A stretch of 64,000 nt of DNA, taken from NCBI GenBank assembly GCA_001599595.1, contig BCHH01000008.1:2357712-2421711 (forward strand), read 5' to 3'. The DNA comes from Beverwykella pulmonaria (lineage: Eukaryota > Ascomycota > Dothideomycetes > Pleosporales > Melanommataceae). Positions 23,070-34,295 of the stretch are shown in pieces. A program made the translations under genes and the position numbers. Position 1 is the first letter of the stretch; every line of letters starts with the position of its first letter. The notes beneath the pieces were generated by a model. The model had not been told where the DNA came from, made no database searches, and was given only the letters and a program-made list of their open reading frames with translations.

Positions 23070-26000
23070 ATGCTGGGGTTGCGCAAGAAACTACGGAAAC
23101 TAAAAGGAAAAGAGCTAGCTCCCGAGGTTAGTGGCCTTCTGAACCAACATTCCAATCATTTCAGCAAGCAGCCATGGAACGCACATCTGACATTAAGGCC
23201 AGTCCGTTCAACCCCAGGAACCTCCTCTCCAGCAGCATTCCTCGCAGGCGTCGGCGCCAGCCACTGTACGCACAAAGCCTTACGGGCTCATTCATCTCAA
23301 CAAAAACGAGGCACCTGACGACTCGAAAGACCACATAGGAGTGGATATCGTGGCCATACATGGCCTGAACGGGAACGCTTATACAACGTGGCAACACGAG
23401 AATGGAATTTTATGGCTTCGAGATCTGCTTCCACATGCCCTTCCTGGGTCCCGCATATTCACTTACGGGTATCCATCCCAGGTCTTCTTGAGCAATTCAG
23501 TGGCCACATTACGAGACTATTCCCGAAATCTCTTGACCTCACTCACAGCCGTTTCGGAAGGAAAGCGGCGTCCGATAATATTCGTCTGCCATAGTCTTGG
23601 GGGTATAGTGTGTAAGCAGGTGAGAACCTCGACAACACCGCGTCAATTAGATACTAACCTATCTCGAGGCTCTTGTTTTGGCGCATGAAGATGACCGCCT
23701 CTATGGTGACGTACTGTCTGCCACCTCAGCCATCGTATTCTTTGGAACTCCGCATCGCGGTTCAAAAGGAGCTGATATCGGTAAAATCGTGGGAGGAATC
23801 GTTAATATGTGTTTACGCACATCACAGACCGCACGCATAGCTGGGTCAATACGGGATGACCTTCTCACAACCCTAGGGTCCAACTCCCAAGAACTGAGTG
23901 ATCTCGCCATCTCTGCCCGAAATCGGTTGAGAAACTTGGAGGTAGTTACGTTCTACGAAACAGAAACTATGCCCGGGTTGTCCGAACTGGTGAGACCTCT
24001 TCTAGAGAATATATCTCTGCAAAGTAGCGCCTAATCCGCCTCTAAATTTAGGTCGTTGATCAACATTCCGCCATAATGGAAATACCAGGCGAAGATATTA
24101 TATCACTTTACGCGAATCATAGAACCATGTGCCGTTTTAGAGGGGCAACGGATAATAATTACAGCTATGCCTTAAACGCCATCAAACGATTAGCTAGAAC
24201 AGCCCTCTTAAACCAAGAGAAGGCAACAAAAGCGAACAGGACATCATCCAACCAGTGTATGTAGCAATAGGCGAATCCCGGTTTAGCACTAGCTAAGCAA
24301 CCGGCTAGCTTTAAGCGAAGCTGAAAGATCCTGCATGGTCCTGCTGAACTCAATCTACCTGGCAGAATATAAAGCAGAACTACCAAAGCCGGTACAAGGG
24401 ACCTGTAGCTGGATTCTGAGCCACCCTGCGTATCTGACCTGGATAACGACTGAAGAAACAAGACTACTCTGGGTCACCGGTGAACCTGGCTGCGGGAAAA
24501 CCATGCTCTCTGCTTATCTGACAGAGCATCTCAGACTGGCTCGGGCTACCACTGTCAGGCCTCAAGTCTTTTTTTTCTTCTGCGACGACAAAGTCAAGTC
24601 TCAGAGAGACGCAAACGCTATACTTCGAGGTATTCTGTATCAGATCCTACAGCAACATCGAAAACTCATCAAGCATGTGAAGACTCGATTCGAGGTTGAC
24701 GGGCCTAGCCTCGCAAACTCCTTTCCGGCGCTCTGGGAACTGTTCCTGAAAATAGTTGCCGATTCGACATCAGGCCCTATTGGAGTCATAGTAGACGCGA
24801 TTGATGAGTGCGAAGTAAAGACGCGCAATAGCTTCCTGAACGCCATGATGCAGCTAGTAAACGAGCCCCAGGATATACATCGACAACCCCAGAACTACAT
24901 AAAATTCCTGATAACCAGCCGTCCGTCGCTCAGCAATGCGTATAACCTTACGGGGTTATTGAAAAATAGACTACCAATTGAGCAAAACCAAAGTAATATC
25001 AGTGAAGATGTGAAGCTAGTCATTCGAAGCAAGGTCGGCGAGATTGCGAACAAATTCAACTGCAACGACGAAACAAAGAATTATCTGGAACAAGTGCTGT
25101 ACTCTAAGTCCGATCAGAGCTTTCTCTGGTTGAACATGGTGCTCCATAGCCTAGAAGGAAGTCCAAAGGCGTCGAAGAGAGATTTTGAACGGATCATCAA
25201 CACGTTCCCTCAGAACCTTGAAGCTACCTATAGCAAATCCTTACTCGGGATCTCATCTGAGGATCGAGAAGACGCTGGGAAAATCTTGCGGCTGCTTATT
25301 GGAAGCTGGAGACACCTAACATTGATGGAGATAAACACTGCATTCACAATTGATCAAGAACATAAGTCTGTAGCCGATGTGGTGGATGACCTGCAGCTCT
25401 CTATTAGCTCAACACTACAGAACATTGTGGGATCCTTCGTCCGCATCAAGGATGTGAACCAGAGCTCAAACGAAGACTCGAAGGTTTCGCTCATACACCA
25501 GTCCGCCAAAGAATACCTGACAGACTTCGCACTCCGTTCTACAGACAAGATAGTGCAGAGCCTCGCGGTTCCTTTGATGGATGCCGCGCTGAGCATATCC
25601 CAGTCATGTATCCAATACCTTCTCCTGCAAGACTTCCAATCTGATATTTTTGCCCCAGAACGGACGAGCCTCGAGAGCAGCTCGCCCACTTCGTTCCCTT
25701 CTCTCCCGTTCACGGACTTTGACACAACGGACTCAGACGGCCCTCTCGGCCTAGACGATCATCTCGGCCTAGACAACTTCTTCAAAGACGCACAGAATAT
25801 GGACGAGGAGCAATGCACTCTACTTGCCCAACAATATACATTCTTTGACTACTCTGCGACTCACTGGGCAGAGCACTACTCGATATGCGAAGGCATCGCC
25901 CCAAAGCCTGTCCAGGAGGCGGTTCGTAGATTGACAGCGAGTCCTAGCTGCGTTCTGACAAACTGGCTGAAATACTACTGGATCAAGAATAATATGGAAT

Positions 26001-27175
26001 TTCCGTTTCCAGACAGTTTCGAGACGATTGAGGTAGCTGCATTCTTCAATTTGACTATGCTGCTTTCCGAGACATTGGAAAAGGCGAAGTTTGACAGCGA
26101 AGCAAGAAAAGACCGGGCGCTGTTCTGGGCGGCGAGAATGTGCTCCCCGGACTCTATCAAGGTGTTGCTTCAACACGGCGCAAATCCTAACGGCATAGGC
26201 ATCGACCGGCAAATACCCTTGACTATATCTGCACAATACGGACATCTGGATGCTGTCCAGATACTCCTTAAAGAGCCACGTACAGAGATTTCTTTGAGGG
26301 GGAAATCTGGAAGATCAGCACTATCGTTTGCAGCGGGGAATGGGCACTTGGAAATTGTTGAAGCGCTGTTGGACCGTGGAGCATTTAGGCCCGACGACAA
26401 GGATAACACACACTGGACGCCACTTTTCTGGGCCGTGCAAGGAGATCATACACGCATCGTGCAATCATTACTGAAGCAGCCGTCGGTCGATATCAACCAA
26501 GTCGATAAATCTGGACGCTCAGTCCTATCCTGGGCCGCAGGGGAAGGCTCCCGGGGATCTCTGAAAGTCTTACTTCGACACTCCTCCGTTGACCTCAATC
26601 TCAAAGATGCAAAGGGACGCTCTCCACTGTCGTGGGCTGCGGGAAACGGCCAAAGAGAAGTGGTCAGTACTTTGATGCACAAAGCGGGTATCGACAAAGC
26701 CACCAAAGACAATGATCTGCGGAATGCGATCTCATGGGCCTGTCAAGGCGGACACACAGATACCTTGCGCACCTTACTCAAGAATAAGTGTGGCGGCGAG
26801 GATGACGCGGATGTTGACGTTTGGACGCCGCTGCTATGGGCGCTCTTCATCCGGTCCCCCGCGACGGTGGAAGCGCTCCTCTCGACCGGCCGCGTGCAAA
26901 TCGACCGACAAGATGGCTACGGTCGCACGGCATTGATATGGGCTGCGAGCTATGGATATTTAGATGTGGTGCAGCTGCTGGTGTCGTGGAAAGCGAGCCT
27001 ACACATCAAGAATCGAGGGGGACATACGGCTGCAGATGTCGCTAGGTTTGAAGGGCAAACTGAGGTGTGGGAGTTTTTGGATGGTCAGCGAGACAAGGAC
27101 TCAGAGAATTGTGCAGCTGTGAGGCATGCCCCGTCGCTGGTCTTTGAGACCAGGCTCTCAGAGGAGTCAGCCTGA
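23070..27175 (+). CDS. NLR-like protein: serine hydrolase - NACHT - ankyrin
   Basis: STAND-type protein with an alpha/beta-hydrolase N-terminal domain, as in fungal SesB-type NLR-like proteins used in non-self recognition. Proposed exons 23070-23126, 23203-23619, 23669-23989, 24052-24256, 24309-27175 give 1,288 residues. The hydrolase domain starts VDIVAIHGLNGNAYTTW and has the nucleophile elbow CHSLGG (serine near residue 150) and FFGTPHRGS. A linker with LSEAERSCM, rebuilt by splicing intron 4, leads to TCSWILSHPAYLTW, then NACHT with Walker A GEPGCGKT (about residue 390) and Walker B GVIVDAIDEC. The C-terminal third has about eight ankyrin repeats (for example RSALSFAAGNGHLEIVEALLDRG split over repeats). 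The first intron is inferred: only acceptor 23202 avoids stops, so the N-terminal 19 residues are uncertain. Reading frames are otherwise intact. Confidence 0.88.
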
Positions 27176-28439
27176 GTTGGGGATGGATATGGCTTAGTCC
27201 TAGATGAATGGCGGTAAGATTAAGATGGAGGGTGGCAGTGGCAATGTGAGGTGGCCCAATCGATGTGGACGGCTGATGTGTATCCCTGACATTTCACATA
27301 TTCTTTATGGGTTATTGCTGAGCGGTGCATTTGATGAACATACAATAATGATAAGGTTATTCCAATGAATATACGACATAACATAAAAGAGAATGACTAT
27401 TCGAGTCTTGTTCTAAATGCCGGCTAGGCCATGCGTATCACGCACTCATTCTAGGCCTTGTCTAACATTGCTTTTGTTATATTTAGTGTTGTGAGGGGTA
27501 GGTTGCGGCACAAAGTTTCAACAGGTTTGACCTTCAATATCCCCGCACTATCCTCATCCCATCTCATGCAGTGAACCTTTCTCAACACCGCCTCACCGAA
27601 GCGTAATATTTTGAAATATAATTGCAGCAATAATTGTAGTATGTCTTCAAGCGTACCTATCCACAGCCAGTGCGAGCTTTTTCGTTCAAAATCCGGCATA
27701 GAACGGTCCAATAGTGGGTCATTCAAGCAAAGTTTCAGTATATAGGATGATCTTGGCGAGTCCTCGGTTTCGCTGTGCAACTCCGGCGAGTACCCGGATG
27801 GAGCCAGCTCAACCTTTACCGGCACTACAGTTGGCCTAGCGCCGATATAAAGCATTCGCACTAGTATCGGTAGGCCTATCGGTGGACAACTGGATGGGCA
27901 GCATAGCTTGTTATCTCTCTGACATCTTCGATCAACGAGTGGTTACATAAGAGCTACATCACCCTACTACACTTAAGCTCATTGCTTGTAATGTTGCTAA
28001 TATGATCCGATATGCTTCTTGCAACCTCTATAGAAGCTTGGCATAGTCGGCGACTGGAAGGTACCGCTTCATATCATGTGTACCTGGGTCCCGGCTCCGC
28101 AAATCGTTTGATCGTTTGATCTGTTGACGTTGTCGAAGATGAAGCCAAAAATGCCGCTATGACCAATGCACCCAGAAGCAGCTCACCATTCAAAGAAAAA
28201 CGTAGCCAAGCGGCGATAACCGGCTGCGCAAGCCAGCTCTTGCCATCGTAGGCTCCATCAGGGCTATGAGACGCTAAGCAGCTATGAAGGCCAAAACGGC
28301 TACTTGAAACCAGTGACGTACTAAAGGTGATTTTATATGTGCGGCCGCGACACCACCCGCTTATTGAACCTAACGGTGTCATGGGTGAACCAAAGACGAG
28401 GCAGCTGAATTGTTGAGCTGCATCTAAGTATTTCTCTTA
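27176..28439. other. intergenic region; doubtful minus-strand frame
   Basis: About 1.26 kb. A minus-strand frame at 27451-27861 (136 codons, ATG-started) has no recognisable domain. No other gene or RNA is seen. Confidence 0.35.
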
Positions 28440-28573
28440 CAATGGGTAAGCTCAATAATTCTATTAATCACGTGATGCGCACGGGCCAGAACTTTATGTT
28501 CTCTGATAGTATGATTGGCTGTGGCTTGGACAGGTTATCACATTAGTAATAGAATTATTGAGCTTACCCTCTG
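28440..28573. mobile_element. MITE with TA target duplication (Tc1/mariner-like)
   Basis: A 134-bp element with terminal inverted repeats. The left arm starts CAATGGGTAAGCTCAATAAT and continues TCTATTA; the right arm read on the minus strand starts CAGAGGGTAAGCTCAATAAT and continues TCTATTA. After two mismatches near the tip, 23 bases are identical (28444-28466 against 28547-28569). TA dinucleotides flank both ends (28438-28439 and 28574-28575), the duplication made by Tc1/mariner transposases. The interior is too short to code for anything. It would have been moved in trans by a related full-length element. Confidence 0.75.
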
Positions 28574-28872
28574 TAGTAAAAGACTGGTGCTACGGATTGG
28601 TTTCCGACACCGCCAGAAGAGGAGTTGGAAGGATCATGGCTGCAGGGCGTTTGTGGTGGTGGAGGCTGCGAGGTAGGCTGTAGCCTTAACATTTTACAGC
28701 TCATAGCAGGTAATCCAGGCAGCAGAATGTATATAACTTCATGCCTTCTTCGATCTGGAGCTTATTTTCTCGCCCTCTCGACTGTCCGTACATAGTGTGT
28801 TCAGTCAAGTAAAAAATTTGTCCTTCTACTCAGGTATAACATAATACTTTCAATTCCGTACAACCGGTCAAA

Positions 28873-29481
28873 ATGTGTATTCAAGTTTTTGCCGCGACTT
28901 TCTTTTCCACCCCAGTCCTTGGATCCGTATTCTACTCCCCAGGGCACGACTTTGGCACTATGATAAAACGCGACAATGAACTTACAAAATGATAAACTAC
29001 CTACAAGACCTGTCAAGACTCTTATGGTCCAACATGGGAGCAGTGCCCAGGCACTAGTCACTTCTGGAACTGGAGATAAGTTAGTCTTGTTTCTTCTCTT
29101 CTCTCACTATGTTTCTTTACAAGCTAGAAACAAGAGAGTTATTAAAAAATCACGTAAGATCTCTGCCACCGTGGCTACTACTGCGCCCGCAATGGCAGAG
29201 GTAAAACTGTTTGCTGTCCTGATGGCCAGGACATCTCGCAATGTGCAGCAGAACATTCTATTACTATCAGCCTCATCCGTGAAACCAGACCTATTGTCAT
29301 TCCAAGTGCAAGCGCGCCCGTTTTTAAGCCTACTAGCGTCTTCGCCACTACCGCGCTCCCGACTATTAGTACTTCAAATACAGCTACTGCCCTACCGGAG
29401 TTCACTGGCGCGGCTGCAAAGGCCACTAGTGTAGTTCTAGCAATGCTTGCTGGTGCTGCTGGTTTTGCAGGCTTGTTGTAG
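28873..29481 (+). pseudogene. RIP-like decayed GPI-anchored cysteine-rich secreted protein
   Basis: One frame from the ATG at 28873 to TAG at 29479-29481 keeps the outline of a fungal secreted cysteine-rich family: signal-like start, the block SVFYSPGHDFGTMIKR, then TCQDSYGPTWEQCPGTS, LCHRGYYCARNG, TVCCPDGQDISQCA, a Ser/Thr/Ala-rich spacer, and a hydrophobic C terminus (VLAMLAGAAGFAGLL) fit for a GPI anchor. In-frame stops occur at 28990-28995 (TGA TAA), 29077-29079, 29125-29127, 29143-29145 and 29155-29157. Each can be explained by a C-to-T or G-to-A change, and the 29077 one sits at a probable intron donor changed from GTAAGT to ATAAGT. No frame-changing indel is needed. It is a broken gene, not translated into the family product. 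Confidence 0.75.
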
Positions 29482-30816
29482 ATAGCATACTGGGAAAGCT
29501 AAAGGAAGGTGTAAAAGTAGTGGTTTTGTTCAGAGTTAGCCATCGAGTACGTAAATCGATCGAGTAATCGACTCATCGCGCATCGAGATCGAATCCGGCC
29601 TGGATTCAGACTCCTTTCTTACCCATCAGTTTGCCAAAATGAATGTAGAAACACGGCGGAAGCGTTCATGTACTCACCTCGAAGATGCCGGATCATTTCA
29701 ACGTCGTAGTAGATGATTGTCGCAGCTACCAACTCAGGATAAAAGTTATCTGTACAGCAGAGCTTCATCCTGCTCTAGAGTGACGATGAAGCGCTGTCAG
29801 AAGTCGTTTCAGATCCCTCTGCACTGACTGAGTTGCAACGTACTAGCGATGATTTGATGGTGCTCCTAGGAAGCCAGCTTAACGAACCGACGATTACTCA
29901 AAACGGTACGCTATTCGACTACAGCTAGATTGATTGGTAGCGTCTCCGGAGCTTTGACAAGCCTCTCGGACAAGTGGGAGTAGATCAATGGGTGTGGAAA
30001 TCTGGGGTTCCTTTTGAGATGAAAGATCGGTCGATGCAAGTAGAGGGCGTATATCTTTGCACGAGTAACTCAGCTGAGCGCCTTAGCTGAACGGCTGAAG
30101 AATCGTTCTGTTGTAGCACCTGCGGTGGGCTGATGGATAGAGCTAGCCCACAAGCTGCCTGTCCGCTTGAATCCTGAGGGTGCCTCCCCCCCCCAAGAAC
30201 AGAAAAGAACCCGATAGTCTACAACCGAACAGTTCTATAGTTTGATGTTCCACAGCCTAAAAATCAACACGTCGGATTAGGACTAAAATCCACCGAGAAG
30301 CAGCTTCACTGTTTTTGAAACAACTACATATCTACACCCTTCCTAAAACCTCTGATGCGCCAAAGGGATAGATCAAGATGATGGGACCACTTCCTTACCG
30401 ATTGTAGAGTAAATCTTCACCTTTACACGAATTTCAGTGGCGATCATATGCAAGCTGTGACACATTCCCAGGTGGCAACTGGAAAACGCCGTTTAGCTTT
30501 CATGTACCCCGCTTGATCGGTTGAACAAGACCAATCGAGGCAAACAAGTGGACCTCACATTACTCTCAATTGGTGGCGTGATTTGGACTTTCCTGATCGC
30601 AATAGACGGGAGAGAGTTTCTGTACTACGTCCAATCTTCTCCTCTTCAGTAGATCCTTGCTGTGGCATATCTAGCTGCATTCAATCTACCACTCAGCCTT
30701 TCATCTAGACCATCTGGGTGCTGATGTTGAAAGTTTTAAGATGCTACGGAATCTTAGAAGTTCTGCTGGGCACCCATTCCGGATTTCACTGAATTTGCGC
30801 CTGAATTAAAACAGCG
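29482..30816. other. intergenic, probably decayed sequence
   Basis: About 1.3 kb. Short stretches look once-coding (for example a frame near 29790-30060 with an internal TAG), but no family is recognised. A run of C lies near 30187-30196. Confidence 0.35.
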
Positions 30817-32861
30817 ATGAAATTTCTTTCTTTCTGTTTATTCTGGTCGGCGACCACTGCGATGGGGATTTCATCTCGAGGCAACAGAAAGCAGAGGTTG
30901 GTAGTGCTGCTATCCTTCGCGACTCAGTTGACTGGTGCCGTCGAAAATCCCAAGGACAACTTCTGCCGAAGGTATGCACACCAGACTACTGTCATCGACG
31001 ATAAACTGTATATCGATGGTGGCTATGTGTCCTTCGATTTGTTAGCCCAGAATCAATCAAATGTTCCTAGTAAGTATCTAAGGCTAGAATCATATGGTAA
31101 TAACTAGTCCAATAAAAATCAGCTAATGTTAATTTGCAGATACATGGCTCAGTTTCCACGATCTCAATAATCTTACCACGGGCACAGACGTAGCAGGATG
31201 GCCCCAGCTCAACATCAGTTTGAATAAAGATTCCGATATTGTTCCGACAGTCGCCGGCGGAACCCTCTGGGGTGATGATGTGAACAAGAAATTCGTCGTC
31301 TACGGCGGCGAAGCCACACAAGGGCTTGCACAGAATTATCACCTATTTAGCTACGACATCCTTTACAACTCGTGGGCCGATCTTGGACCGCCAACGACTC
31401 CAGTCTCACCAAATATTTCATCGTATGGTGCCGGTGTCAGCATTTCGCAACTTGGCCAAGGATACTATTATGGGGGATGGATCAGTAATACCTCCATGCA
31501 CGGATGGACACAACCTCCAACAATGAGCTTCAATATGTACAAATATGACTACGAAGCAAACAAATTCAGCGCAATGAACTCCCCAGACGGGCTGGGAAGA
31601 GCTGAAGGTGCAATATCGTGGATCCCAGCTGGCGATACTGGACTCCTAGTCTACCTTGGAGGCATTGTGGACCCAGGGAATGGAACACAATCTGCTCAGC
31701 CGATGGATAAAATTCTTATATTTGATCCAGCGACGAATTCATGGTTCACGCAGACGGCAACGGGAGTAATACCGCAAAATAGGGCCCGGTTCTGTATGGA
31801 TGCGGCATGGGCACCAGATAAATCAAGCTACAATATGTAAGGCGCTCTCGATTCCCCTCTATGCTATCCGGGTACAAGGCTTGAAAGCTAACTATAAAAG
31901 CTACGTATGGGGAGGCCGAAGTGCTCCGATATCAATCGGAAACGTTAATGCGTTCAATGACATACATGTTTTGACTTTGCCCACATTCCAATGGGTGAAA
32001 ATATTCCCTGGTCACCAGGGAAATACCACTGACAATTCCGGACACTACTCTTCGTCCTGCAATATGGTAAAGTCCCTCTCACAGATGATTGTTATCGGCG
32101 GCTATTACCCCGATTCTAATATGTGCGATCTTGCCTCGAATATTTGGGGTCAACATGACCTTTGGACAGGAGGTGTGAACAACACAGGTGAACCTCCTAA
32201 AGACACATACTGGGCACCGTACTATCCCAACGTTAGCTCGAATGTGGTTCCTTTCGAGGTGTACAATATTGTTGGAGGAGATAAGAACGGCGGGGCAACA
32301 TTGCTTACTCCAAAAAATGGATATGATTCGGGTAATAATACTGGCACTGGTCTTGCAGCTCTACTGGCGCGGAAGCCGAACTTCCAAATTCGGACAGCAA
32401 CTCGTTCAATTCCTTGTACTCAGTCGTGTCAACCAACAAGCAGCACCACCTCGACCAATTCTCCATCGCCTAGCCATCTATCCACCGGTGCCATTGTCGG
32501 CATTGCCATCGCCGGGGTGGTTGTGTTGGGACTTATACTCTGTGGCTGGTGGCTTGTCGGCAAGAGTGTCCAACGTCGTCGTCATCTGCGACGACAGATG
32601 ACATTAACTCCAACATCCCAAATCCCTTACAACGGAGTTATGCCAGTCTCTGTAAGTCCGCTGTTATCTCAAGGACCTTCGCCGGATGTGCCAGGAGGCT
32701 ATTATAGGTTTCCAACACCGAAACCACCACCAAGCGAACTAGCCACTCAAGGACATGAAATGGTTGGTGAGCGGGACCGACAGATGTTGCATCTCAGTGA
32801 TACGGCCGACCATGGCATTGCGCCATCTCTTGAAATGTCCCCAGTAACATCAATTCAATGA
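30817..32861 (+). CDS. kelch-repeat membrane protein
   Basis: Single-pass surface protein with an extracellular kelch/galactose-oxidase-like beta-propeller; partner unknown. Exons 30817-31069, 31140-31836 and 31901-32861 give 636 residues, all junctions in frame. An N-terminal hydrophobic stretch acts as signal sequence (two hydrophobic segments, MKFLSFCLFWSATTAMG and LVVLLSFATQLTGAVE). Kelch blades are marked by KLYIDGGY, KKFVVYGGEA, GQGYYYGGWI, LLVYLGGIVD, YVWGGRS and MIVIGGYYPD. A Ser/Thr-rich stalk (QPTSSTTSTNSPSPS) leads to one transmembrane helix (IVGIAIAGVVVLGLILCGWW, about residues 514-537), then a basic and proline-rich cytosolic tail of about 100 residues. The family is common in filamentous ascomycetes and functionally uncharacterised. 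Confidence 0.88.
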
Positions 32862-33336
32862 CCGAGGCGATTTCCTTCTCGTTTGGGCAGCCCTGTATTC
32901 TAAATAATGTTAAAGTTTTTGATTAACTGTTAGGCCTAGGCTCACCTCTGTGTTATAATATAATTAAATATATACTAACGTGTTCCACTACGAAGCAGCG
33001 TCTATTAATAAGCACCTTTTTTTCTTAGCAGCTAGCACAAGCAAGTGGCTAGGTTTTGCTAGGACCACATTGACACGGAGTGACACTGTCAAGGGCACTG
33101 ATTCTACAGTGCCTTCCGATCGACGAGCCTGACAACCTAACTTAGAATGTAAAACTGAGCCCGAATGGGGCTCAGCCTACGCACGAACCATGCCGAGTAT
33201 TTATTAAACGCGAAGGACCTCCGGTTGAGCTCCTTACTCAACGTCTTGTATGATAATATATCGCACCTGAGATTGTATCCGTAGCTTCCGATAGCCAATT
33301 GAGCCTTCATCATCAACTACTAATAGCCTCTCGTGA
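32862..33336. other. AT-rich intergenic region
   Basis: Kelch-gene 3' side followed by AT-rich sequence; it may contain decayed upstream parts of the adjacent transposase, but nothing readable. Confidence 0.35.
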
Positions 33337-33657
33337 CAATCAGCTTGCTCGGGGCGCGAGATGATAAATTCAAGCGTGCTACTTCGCGATTAAGTAGCTC
33401 ACTTTTAGAAGGCAAATGAAGCTGCATCAAAGCATAGAGCACGCAAAAGAAATCGGATACAGAGGCAAGGGACCTTATCAATAGTAGAGGGTGCTGATAT
33501 AATCGTTCAAAAGGACGTTGATGCGCAGCTTGAGGGCGAAATGCATCAAAGTAGAGCGCGCTCAGGTACCGGTAGCAACGCGGCTCAACAGCCGCGTTGC
33601 AGTGGCTGCAAAGAAACAGGACACAATATTCGTACATGTCAAAAAGATGCAGAATAA
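33337..33657 (+). pseudogene. pogo/Fot1-type transposase relic (C-terminal tail)
   Basis: The frame ending at TAA 33655-33657 reads as the tail of a fungal DDE_1 (pogo/Fot1) transposase: VLLRD-VAHF-KANEAASKH, then RARKRNRIQRQGTLSIVEGA and a closing zinc knuckle CSGCKETGHNIRTC with the pattern C-x2-C-x4-H-x4-C. Stops at 33391-33393 (TAA) and 33406-33408 (TAG) stand where glutamine is expected and fit C-to-T decay. The catalytic part is absent. The sequence just after (to about 33790) has an imperfect direct repeat GCTCGCTTGTG twice, perhaps part of the element end. Confidence 0.75.
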
Positions 33658-34176
33658 ACTGTAGATTGATTTGCAAATCGTAGATAGTCTATATCTTCTT
33701 GCGTTGTGGAGTTATGTTGCTGTAGAGTCGCGTTTTGTTGGTGAAGTGGCCCGCTCGCTTGTGTGGTCTGCTCGCTTGTGCTTGACGTTATATATTTACA
33801 GAAGCTATTCAGGAGGCAGCAGAACAAGCAATCCCTAGAGCAAAGATGTGCACGCGATCAAAGTCTTTGTCTTCTATAAACATTTAATGTAAGTAGGGTG
33901 TGAGAGAGAAGGTATGAAGATGTGTATTGTGTGTATATATGTATGTGCGTGTGAGATATGTTACATATGACGGACTGTTAGTCAGTGGTATACGGTATGG
34001 TATCTTGGGCTTATCGCTAATTTAAGGTAGATTGGGTTGATGGTACACTACTTACAGTTAGCGCTAAAGATCTAAAACCTTATTACAGAAGCTGGACCTC
34101 AGTCTTCCGTTACGTTCTTATTATGCTTTGAGTGATATTTCTATATATTTATACAAGAAAATTCGGCGCTTCTATC
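33658..34176. other. AT-rich intergenic region with GT-rich runs
   Basis: Probable remnant of the transposon end at 33658-33790, then AT-rich sequence with TG/TA dinucleotide runs (about 33925-33960). No gene seen. Confidence 0.35.
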
Positions 34177-34295
34177 ACATACGACCACAGGATCTTGAAA
34201 ACAAGGCTTCCCGTTCGCTCAGCCCTATTTAAGCAAGATACCGGCGGACTAGTAGTCAAGTGGGTGACCATTGGCGAATCCCTGCTGTTGTATGT
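34177..34295 (+). rRNA. rrn5: 5S ribosomal RNA (dispersed copy 1)
   Basis: 119 bases starting ACATACGACCACAGG and ending GCTGTTGTATGT match the fungal 5S rRNA layout: the termini pair (ACATACGAC with GTTGTATGT), CCCGTTCGCTCAGCC and TTTAAGCAAGATACC fit the internal helices, and GTGGGTGACC is the conserved 3' domain. A run of five T (34295-34299) can stop RNA polymerase III. The copy stands alone among protein genes, as dispersed 5S genes do in many filamentous ascomycetes. It differs from the copy at 53040 at three positions. Confidence 0.93.

Noticed and set aside
27451..27861. 136-codon minus-strand frame
   Set aside because: ATG-started but unlike any family I know and without splicing or neighbour support.
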